Source of the DNA: Kangiella sp.
GTDB lineage: Bacteria > Pseudomonadota > Gammaproteobacteria > Enterobacterales > Kangiellaceae
Reading direction: 5' to 3'
Length of the DNA stretch: 12,188 nt
NCBI GenBank assembly: GCA_002733465.1
Contig: NVVT01000003.1
Span: 241,120-253,307 of the forward strand
The notes beneath the pieces are model-generated. The model had not been told where the DNA came from. It saw only the letters and a list, made by a program, of their open reading frames with translations, and did no database searches. Both the position numbers and the translations under genes were made by a program. Positions 7,528 through 12,188 of this stretch are shown in pieces (positions within the stretch are counted from its first letter, which is position 1; each line of letters opens with the position of its first letter).

Positions 7528-8265
7528 TTAGAAGTCGCAGTCTTCTTCGTCTTCCTCTTCACATTCAAAATCATCTTCAAATGGTAAATTACCATCAAAA
7601 ACCTTAAACTTTCTATTTTGTAAATAAGCATCTCTGACAAAAGAATATTCATCACTAGCCGATTCTAATTGTTCATCCAATGGTAATAAAGAAACACGTT
7701 TATCGATCAATTCAATAGCGGTTAACTGATTTCTTGTTGGCACATGATCCACGGTGTGATTCACTAGATTAAATTGAGAATCTACCGGAAGACCGAAAGA
7801 GTCTCGAAGTGTTGAAGGTCCTAATAAAGGTATCCATATATAGGGGCCATCTGAAATGCCCCAAACCGCTAACGTTTGACCAAAGTCTTCATTGTGTTTA
7901 ACTAAACCCATACTTGAAGCAGGATCCCACATACCGGCAATACCTAGCGTAGAGTTAATCACAAAACGGCCGAGATCAGATAGAAAATCTAAAGGTTTCC
8001 CTTGTAATAAATTATTCAGAGAATTAGGAATATCACCCAGGTTGCTAAAAATATTACTAATACCGGTTTCCATAAAATCGGGCATCACATAAGCATAACC
8101 TTTAGCTACAGGCTTTATCACCGCTTTATCTATCGCTATAGTGAATTCGTAGGATTTTCTATTGATATTTTCCCAAGGATCTTGAGGGTTAGAGCCTGTA
8201 GTTGCACATCCGCCAAAGGTTAAAGACGTGAGAATAAGAATGATTAGTCGAAATTGAATTTGCAT
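7528..8265 (-). CDS. mlaA: MlaA (VacJ) outer-membrane lipoprotein, phospholipid retrograde transport
   Basis: A lipoprotein of 245 residues. The signal sequence ends in LTFGGC, with C20 as the lipidated cysteine; Phe at -3 is slightly unusual. The MlaA family core is clear: DPWENINRKSYEFT, FGQTLAVWGISDGPYIWIPLLGPS, LRDSFGLPVD and SFVRDAYLQNRKFKV. In E. coli, MlaA sits with OmpC/F in the outer membrane and removes mislocalised phospholipids from the outer leaflet, passing them to MlaC and the MlaFEDB transporter. None of those partners is in this window. The C-terminus carries an extra, very acidic tail of roughly 16 residues (about 230-245) with two cysteines, which is unusual. The start ATG at 8263-8265 has only a weak Shine-Dalgarno sequence. 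A strong terminator separates it from the upstream HvfA-like gene, so its own promoter should lie near 8270-8320, though none stands out. Confidence 0.93.
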   Translation of the reverse strand: MQIQFRLIILILTSLTFGGCATTGSNPQDPWENINRKSYEFTIAIDKAVIKPVAKGYAYVMPDFMETGISNIFSNLGDIPNSLNNLLQGKPLDFLSDLGRFVINSTLGIAGMWDPASSMGLVKHNEDFGQTLAVWGISDGPYIWIPLLGPSTLRDSFGLPVDSQFNLVNHTVDHVPTRNQLTAIELIDKRVSLLPLDEQLESASDEYSFVRDAYLQNRKFKVFDGNLPFEDDFECEEEDEEDCDF

Positions 8266-8317
8266 GATATTTGTTGAACTTTTTAATAAATTTGATTAGT
8301 TTAAAATGAAATAAAGC

Positions 8318-8354
8318 AAAAAAAATCGGACAGTATCTATGATACCACCCGATT
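8318..8354 (-). terminator. intrinsic terminator after the HvfA-like gene
   Basis: On the minus strand, AATCGG (8349-8354) pairs with CCGATT (8324-8329). A second paired segment, GTATC/GATAC (8341-8345 with 8333-8337), lies inside it around a three-base loop. A run of eight T (A8 at 8318-8325 on plus) follows at once. The terminator is about 50 bases after the HvfA-like stop codon and about 50 bases before the mlaA start, so it separates the two transcripts. Confidence 0.85.
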
Positions 8355-8389
8355 CTATACCCGTATAGGGATTTGAAGTTAATTCAAAT
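8355..8389. repeat. two further small hairpins before the terminator
   Basis: CTATAC/GTATAG (8355-8360 with 8363-8368) and ATTTGAA/TTCAAAT (8371-8377 with 8383-8389) are perfect inverted repeats. They lie between the HvfA-like stop codon and its terminator. Three hairpins in a row in a short 3' untranslated region could protect the mRNA from 3' exonucleases; that role is inferred. Confidence 0.6.
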
Positions 8390-8403
8390 ATGAAAAAATG
8401 GTG

Positions 8404-8757
8404 CTATTTACCGCCACATTTTCCTTCGCCACATTTGCCTTCTTTCTTTCCTTTCTTGTCGCCACATTTTCCTTCTTTCTTGTCGCCACATTTTCCTTCT
8501 TTCTTGTCGCCACATTTTCCATCTTTCTTGTCGCCACATTTCCCATCTTTCTTATCGCCACATTTTCCATCTTTCTTGTCGCCACATTTTCCATCTTTCT
8601 TGTCGCCTTTATCGCCACATTTTCCATCATCACCAAAAAAAGTTTCAACTTGATCAGCTTGCGCAAAAGGATTTGCATCTGCAGATGCAGTATTAACGAA
8701 AGTTAAGGCTAAAACTAAAGAACCGACTAAAGCGAACATCTTAGTTAATTTTTTCAT
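8404..8757 (-). CDS. HvfA-like secreted Cys-repeat peptide (candidate MNIO-modified copper-binding RiPP precursor)
   Basis: A 117-residue preprotein. Residues 1-26 or so are a Sec signal peptide (KKLTK, a hydrophobic core, cleavage near TASA-DA). After a short linker (ANPFAQADQVETFFG), the mature part is almost only Gly, Lys, Asp, Glu and Cys. Nine cysteines (47, 58, 66, 74, 82, 90, 98, 109, 114) all sit in [D/E]GKCG; five motifs are DGKCG (N-terminal) and four are EGKCG (C-terminal). Repeated EGKCG after a signal peptide is typical of HvfA-type proteins. In published work as I remember it, the DUF692/MNIO enzyme HvfB with HvfC converts these cysteines to copper-binding heterocycles, and the related bufferins protect against copper. 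No HvfB or HvfC homologue lies in this window, so modification is inferred. CGGAG lies 10 bases before the ATG, supporting the start. The gene has its own terminator and a 507-base upstream gap. Confidence 0.85.
   Translation of the reverse strand: MKKLTKMFALVGSLVLALTFVNTASADANPFAQADQVETFFGDDGKCGDKGDKKDGKCGDKKDGKCGDKKDGKCGDKKDGKCGDKKEGKCGDKKEGKCGDKKGKKEGKCGEGKCGGK
8461..8604. repeat. 24-base tandem repeat, six units, coding for the 8-residue GKCG repeat
   Basis: Six adjacent units of 24 bases, each beginning GCCACATTT on the plus strand, run from 8461 to 8604. They differ mainly at the base that makes Asp or Glu (CCATCT versus CCTTCT). Each unit encodes one eight-residue block with one cysteine. 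Near-identity at DNA level suggests recent expansion, and copy number could vary between strains without breaking the frame. Confidence 0.92.
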
Positions 8758-8830
8758 TTGTGTATTTCTCCGAGTGTTATTAAAGTTAATTTAAAACCTG
8801 ATTATCTATTTAAACATTGCTAGTTTTTAA

Positions 8831-8856
8831 AATAACAACCTAAATAGTTTTAGGCT
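8831..8856 (-). terminator. weak terminator- or attenuator-like hairpin in the HvfA-like leader
   Basis: On the minus strand, CCTAAA-ACTA-TTTAGG forms a six-pair stem, extendable to eight with a G-T pair, followed by the T-rich sequence TTGTTATTTT. It lies about 80-100 bases upstream of the HvfA-like start codon. It could end upstream transcription, act as a leader attenuator, or mean nothing; the stem has few G-C pairs. Confidence 0.3.
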
Positions 8857-9095
8857 ACCTTTATGACTGAAGTTAAATATTATTGTTACAGTCCTAAAAG
8901 TGATTTTGTCCCACCAAAATAATCCGGTTCCACTTTCAAAAATCGTTTATACATTTTACTACACTAAATGAAAATCCAATTTCTGATGGTTTATTTAGTT
9001 TAGTCCAGTTTCTATAAAATGTGTAAACTTATCAGATAGTAAACACTGGTAAGCACTAATCTAAAGATGCACTAGCAACGTAAATATTGCAACTA

Positions 9096-9121
9096 TTAAT
9101 TGTGACATAGTTCACAATTAA
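9096..9121. promoter_or_regulatory. CRP/Vfr-type binding site, near-perfect palindrome
   Basis: TGTGA (9101-9105), six bases, then TCACA (9112-9116) exactly matches the CRP core. Symmetry extends outward to ten-base arms (TTAATTGTGA and TCACAATTAA). The centre is at about 9108.5, roughly 350 bases upstream of the HvfA-like start and about 155 bases past the ccmI stop. Possible plus-strand promoter elements nearby are TTGCGA (9138-9143) and TATTAA (9161-9166); no clear minus-strand promoter at a standard CRP spacing was found, so the target is open. Confidence 0.7.
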
Positions 9122-9264
9122 CTCTATTGTGATAGATTTGCGATAATTGGAATGAATGATTATTAAATAATATGCGACAACTGCGTAAAATATAATCATT
9201 TACGTTTCAAGCTAAACAACGCGAAAAGACCATTTAATTACGACCTTCAGGTTTAGTCTTTCCC

Positions 9265-10014
9265 TTATTCAACAGAAATTGATTTAATTTGTTGACGGAT
9301 TCTTGATGAATCACCGCCATTTTTTTCGATTTGATTGGCTAAAAAACTCCAAATATCAATAGCTTGAGATGCTTTTTGTTGTCTAACATATAAGAAACCC
9401 AAAGTTAACATGGCACTTTGGTGACTAGGTTCTAATTGAATAGCCGCTCTCAAGAACCCAGTAGCTCTAGATAAATCAGATTCAGACGAACGTAATGCTA
9501 GAATTTGCGCATAAGCAACATACCAGTTGGCTGACGGCTTTAGCCTAATCGCCCTTTTCATCGATTCGTCAGCCAATTCAACCATACTTAATTGAAAATA
9601 ACTTTCTGCCAACATAAACCAAAGATCCGCATTTTTTGGATCATCATATACAAGTGTTCGAAGTCCTAATAACATAGATTGAATGTCTCTTTCGCTTTTA
9701 CTAATTCCTTTTACTTGGCCATCTTTTTTCGGTAAATCACCAACAACTACTTGAAATGAGTTTTTTGTTTCAATTTGTGTATTTAACCAGTTTTCATGCA
9801 ATTCTAACGTCGGATTTTGGCTATAAAGGATAATCGACAAAAGCAAAAAGATAATAGGAAACAACAATAACTGCTTATTATGACCTTTTGTTTCTACTTT
9901 GTGATTTGCACTATCAACCTCAGCGCTCGAAGAAATAGTTTGGTGTACGCTGTAATATATAGTCGAAATAACTAAAACAGCGGTGAGGGCAATTGCCAAC
10001 CACAAATCAATCAT
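9265..10014 (-). CDS. ccmI: CcmI (CycH-like) cytochrome c maturation TPR protein, short form
   Basis: A protein of 249 residues. It has two hydrophobic segments (about 4-21 and 48-65), as in CcmI, with the short loop between them facing the cytoplasm. A periplasmic TPR region follows (about 105-235), for example NADLWFMLAESYFQLSMVELADESMKRAIRLKP and FLRAAIQLEPSHQSAMLTLGFLYVRQQ. In the family, CcmI acts as a chaperone that holds apocytochrome c for haem ligation with CcmF and CcmH. Many CcmI proteins are about 400 residues with a further C-terminal domain; this one stops after the TPRs. The start ATG overlaps the end of ccmH by eight bases, with GAGAG upstream, so translation is coupled. It is the last ccm gene here; a weak hairpin follows but no strong terminator. 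Confidence 0.85.
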   Translation of the reverse strand: MIDLWLAIALTAVLVISTIYYSVHQTISSSAEVDSANHKVETKGHNKQLLLFPIIFLLLSIILYSQNPTLELHENWLNTQIETKNSFQVVVGDLPKKDGQVKGISKSERDIQSMLLGLRTLVYDDPKNADLWFMLAESYFQLSMVELADESMKRAIRLKPSANWYVAYAQILALRSSESDLSRATGFLRAAIQLEPSHQSAMLTLGFLYVRQQKASQAIDIWSFLANQIEKNGGDSSRIRQQIKSISVE

Positions 10015-10504
10015 TTTTTGTCTCTCTAGTATTTATTAAATCTCTAACATCTTCAGACGCTCTTGTGCCTATACGATTATTCTTATACCAAAACATAAAC
10101 AGAAATAGAATTAGGCTAAAGAAAATCAAAGGCCCCCCCCATAACAAAGCATTGTCACGGCTAAATTCAGGATCAAATAATATAAAGTCACCGTACCGTT
10201 GTTTCATAAAAGATAGAATTTGTTGATCTGATTCACCTGCCTTTAATTTTTCATAAACAATCTGTTTAAGGTCTAGAGACAAAGTAGAATTAGAACCTGT
10301 CAAATTTTGATTTTGACACTTAGGACATCTTAAAATAGAGGTTAAATGCGAAAATCGTTTTGCTAAATCATCATCATCAAAATCAAATACTTGAATATTT
10401 GCAGATAAACTGCTTGAGAAGCAAGTTAGGCAGACGCTTATGACCAAGGCGAGAGTATTTGACTTCAGATTGCTTATATTCTTGTATATGTTTATTCCGA
10501 ACAT
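10007..10504 (-). CDS. ccmH: CcmH (CycL/NrfF-like) apocytochrome c thiol-reductase subunit
   Basis: A protein of 165 residues. It has an N-terminal signal/anchor (about 15-36, cleavage near SLSA-N) and the diagnostic redox motif LRC60-PKC63-QNQNL. The conserved YGDFILFDP...ALLWGGP leads into a transmembrane helix (about 124-140) and a short cytoplasmic tail. It keeps the CxxCH cysteines of apocytochrome c reduced and works in the haem lyase complex with CcmF and CcmI. This is the short single-domain form, with the TPR part supplied by the separate ccmI. The start lies one base after the ccmG stop; AGGG eight bases upstream supports it. The WGGP codons form a run of eight G on the coding strand (10133-10140), a potential slippage site, but the frame is intact. 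Confidence 0.93.
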   Translation of the reverse strand: MFGINIYKNISNLKSNTLALVISVCLTCFSSSLSANIQVFDFDDDDLAKRFSHLTSILRCPKCQNQNLTGSNSTLSLDLKQIVYEKLKAGESDQQILSFMKQRYGDFILFDPEFSRDNALLWGGPLIFFSLILFLFMFWYKNNRIGTRASEDVRDLINTRETKND

Positions 10505-10505
10505 T

Positions 10506-11066
10506 CTAAGAACCCTGTTTAATTTTTTCGACTAAAGGAAGAATAATTTCATTGAACACCTTAGTATTAACAATTCCTACATGCCGATAGCGAATCTTCC
10601 CTTTGTTATCGATCAAGTAAGTTTCTGGCGCACCATATACACCAAACTCAATGCCTAAGCGCCCTTTCTCATCAAATAAATTCCATTGATAATAATCACC
10701 TTGTTGGCGCAAAAATGCTAGCGCTTTACCTTTCGTATCTCGATAATTTAAACCGACTAAGGTGATATCTTTATTTTTTGAATGCTGCTTCCAATAGGGA
10801 TGTTCGATGTAACATGACGGACACCAGCTTGCCCAAACATTTACCAAAATGATTTTTCCTTCAAATTCCTTATCTGTATGAATGATTGAAGGATTATAAA
10901 TATCTTCCACTTTAAACACAGGCGTTGATTGACCAATTAATTGAGAAGGTAATTCCGTTTTATCTTCGCCAATTAGCCCGTAGAAAAAAATAAATGCAAT
11001 AACAAAAGCCCCAAAAGTTAATATGGGATTCAGCAGGCTTCTAGTTTTTTGTAATTCATTTTCCAT
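10506..11066 (-). CDS. ccmG: CcmG (DsbE) periplasmic thiol:disulfide oxidoreductase
   Basis: A protein of 186 residues, usual for CcmG. One N-terminal membrane anchor (about 14-32) is followed by a periplasmic thioredoxin-like domain. The active site is WASWC82-PS-C85 with the acidic EHP following, and the cis-proline loop is GAP147ETYLID, the GAPE signature typical of CcmG. It passes electrons from CcmD/DsbD-type donors to CcmH and apocytochrome c. The start ATG (11064-11066) follows the ccmF stop by 12 bases. The ribosome binding site is modest (GAG about ten bases upstream), so coupling to ccmF translation is likely. Confidence 0.94.
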   Translation of the reverse strand: MENELQKTRSLLNPILTFGAFVIAFIFFYGLIGEDKTELPSQLIGQSTPVFKVEDIYNPSIIHTDKEFEGKIILVNVWASWCPSCYIEHPYWKQHSKNKDITLVGLNYRDTKGKALAFLRQQGDYYQWNLFDEKGRLGIEFGVYGAPETYLIDNKGKIRYRHVGIVNTKVFNEIILPLVEKIKQGS

Positions 11067-11078
11067 ATCGCGATAACT

Positions 11079-12188
11079 CTAGGCTGTTTCGTTTATTTTA
11101 TTAGGTTTTAATTCTAATTTTAAATCTCTATCCTTTAAACCTTTAGCTTTCAAATTTTTATAACGTTTATCGGTGATTGAGATTAAACCGCCAAAACCCA
11201 TAAAAATTGCACCTAACCAAATCCAGCGGATAAACGGTTTAACATAAATACGTACAGACCAAGTATTTCCAGTGGCATCCAATGATTCACCGAGTGCTAA
11301 ATAAAGATCACGAAACAAAGTATAGTCAATGGCAGCCTCTGTCATTAGTTGCTTACCGGCAAGGTAATAACGCTTTTCAGGGCTCATTGTTAGTATCATC
11401 TCATCCCCTTTAAACACTTTAAAGGTGACCATAGTTCCTTGATAATTCTCTTTTGATGAATCTTGACTAGACATCATTTCAAAACGATAGCCTGCAATTT
11501 CTTGTACATCACCGACGGTCATACGTAAATCTTTTTCTACACTATAGTAAGACGTTATAACAATACCAACTATCATTACACCCACACCAAGATGGGCAAT
11601 AACCATCCCTAAAAAAGCGGGTTTTATTTTCTTGACTTTATCTAACCAGTTTTTTCCATTTCGAGTAACTTTTGACAAGCCATATAAATGCAATAAACTA
11701 ATCCACAGCGCTAAAAATAAACCAACAAAAACCCACCCATAAAATTCACCCGCGAGCCAAACTGATAACAAGCTGATCACTAATGAAATGATCCCTACTC
11801 TCAATAATATAGGTTTAAGTTTTGAAAAATCATGATGCTTCCAATTTAACAGAGGACCAATCCCAACCAATATTGCTAATATTGCAACAGGATAGGGAAA
11901 CAACATATTAAAATAAGGCGCGCCAACCGAAAGTTTCCGCCCAAAAGCCTCTGCAATCATCGGATATAATGTTCCGAAGAATACAATAAAAGTTAAACTA
12001 ATAAATAAGATATTATTCATTAATAAAAACATATCTTTAGACGTCTCTGAAAAATCAGCTTTAGTCTTTACTTTGCTTGCTCGGAAACTAAATAATAACA
12101 ATGAAGCACCAATAACAATTGCTAAAAAGATGAGTAGATATCGGCCTCTCTCTGGATCGTTAGCAAATGAATGTACAGACGTTAATAC
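11079..12188 (-). CDS. ccmF: CcmF haem lyase subunit, C-terminal part (5' end off the window)
   Basis: The frame is open to the right edge (369 codons visible plus stop), so the true start is outside; CcmF is normally about 650 residues. A TTG at 12099-12101 is only an internal codon: coding sequence upstream of it, VLTSVHSFANDPERGRYLL, is characteristic CcmF. Visible parts include several membrane helices (from IFLAIVIGASLLLFSF through the LLSVWLAGEFYGWVFVGLFLALW region) and the helix GMVIAHLGVGVMIVGIV with a conserved His (AHLG). A large periplasmic loop follows (MSPEKRYYLAGKQLMTEAAIDYTLFRDLYLALGE), then the last helix WIWLGAIFMGFGGLIS. CcmF takes haem from holo-CcmE and ligates it to apocytochrome c. 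It is the first visible gene of the ccmF-G-H-I run; ccmABCDE would be expected further right. Confidence 0.95.
   Translation of the reverse strand, partial: VLTSVHSFANDPERGRYLLIFLAIVIGASLLLFSFRASKVKTKADFSETSKDMFLLMNNILFISLTFIVFFGTLYPMIAEAFGRKLSVGAPYFNMLFPYPVAILAILVGIGPLLNWKHHDFSKLKPILLRVGIISLVISLLSVWLAGEFYGWVFVGLFLALWISLLHLYGLSKVTRNGKNWLDKVKKIKPAFLGMVIAHLGVGVMIVGIVITSYYSVEKDLRMTVGDVQEIAGYRFEMMSSQDSSKENYQGTMVTFKVFKGDEMILTMSPEKRYYLAGKQLMTEAAIDYTLFRDLYLALGESLDATGNTWSVRIYVKPFIRWIWLGAIFMGFGGLISITDKRYKNLKAKGLKDRDLKLELKPNKINETA

Larger units (their letters stand above)
8758..9264. other. 507-base intergenic region upstream of the HvfA-like gene
   Basis: No protein-coding gene is supported here; the longest frames noticed are about 20 codons and lack ribosome binding sites. 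It contains a terminator-like hairpin at 8831-8856 and a CRP-type palindrome at 9096-9121. An AT palindrome ATTATT-A-AATAAT lies near 9158-9170, and AAAGAC/GTCTTT at about 9235-9262 could be a weak end for the ccm operon. The promoter of the HvfA-like gene must be within it on the minus strand, but I could not assign it with confidence. Confidence 0.8.

Noticed and set aside
8461..8604. Tandem repeat considered as a CRISPR array
   Set aside because: The units are directly adjacent with no spacers and keep a reading frame coding a cysteine repeat.
8390..8706. Two long plus-strand frames rich in Phe, Pro and Ser opposite the repeat gene, and a second minus-strand frame (8379-8678)
   Set aside because: They are mirror and shifted frames of the 24-base repeat. 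They have no ribosome binding site, while the minus frame at 8404-8757 has a signal peptide, Shine-Dalgarno sequence and terminator.
8863..8922. Nineteen-codon plus-strand frame in the 507-base gap
   Set aside because: No Shine-Dalgarno sequence, no promoter and no motif; expected by chance at this size.
8895..8940. GGAACC on the minus strand upstream of the HvfA-like gene as an ECF sigma -35 element
   Set aside because: No acceptable ECF -10 element is found 15-17 bases downstream.

Overview
The window looks like chromosomal DNA from an AT-rich, probably marine gammaproteobacterium. An Alteromonadales relative (Colwelliaceae- or Aliikangiella-like) would fit. The reasons are the System I cytochrome c maturation genes in the order ccmF-ccmG-ccmH-ccmI, an MlaA/VacJ lipoprotein beside PilZ and RssB/RssC-type genes, and secreted S9 peptidase and Sel1-prolyl-hydroxylase genes. 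The taxon is an inference; there is no rRNA or other marker here. No tRNA, rRNA, CRISPR array, insertion sequence or phage gene was seen.

Layout. (1) 1-1590, plus strand: the 3' part of a TPR-like gene running in from the left edge, then a small membrane-anchored coiled-coil protein, neither recognised. (2) 1607-6689, minus strand: in transcription order rssB-like response regulator/PP2C phosphatase, rssC-like STAS protein (overlapping by one base), a secreted S9 peptidase gene interrupted by an in-frame amber codon just before its catalytic serine, and a Sel1-repeat prolyl-4-hydroxylase-like dioxygenase. A six-copy heptanucleotide repeat lies between rssC and the peptidase. (3) 6690-7123: divergent intergenic region with a candidate promoter and orphan hairpins, then a small PilZ gene (plus). 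(4) 7528-8757, minus: mlaA and, upstream of it, a short secreted cysteine-repeat peptide of the HvfA type, separated by a strong intrinsic terminator. (5) 8758-9264: a 507-base gap with a near-ideal CRP-type palindrome and no convincing gene. (6) 9265-12188, minus: ccmI, ccmH, ccmG and the 3' part of ccmF, tightly packed and partly overlapping, continuing off the right edge.

How the genes work together. The ccm genes attach haem to periplasmic c-type cytochromes. RssB and RssC resemble a partner-switch pair that would tune a sigma factor or c-di-GMP output by dephosphorylating the STAS serine; no cognate kinase/anti-sigma factor is in the window. MlaA keeps phospholipids out of the outer leaflet. 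To my recollection the mlaA-PilZ-rssB-rssC neighbourhood is also found in Pseudomonas aeruginosa (PA2800-PA2797), so it is probably an old conserved block.

The most striking item is the HvfA-like peptide. All nine of its cysteines lie in D/E-G-K-C-G motifs, the kind of motif modified by MNIO (DUF692) enzymes to make copper-binding RiPPs, yet no modifying enzyme is encoded nearby.
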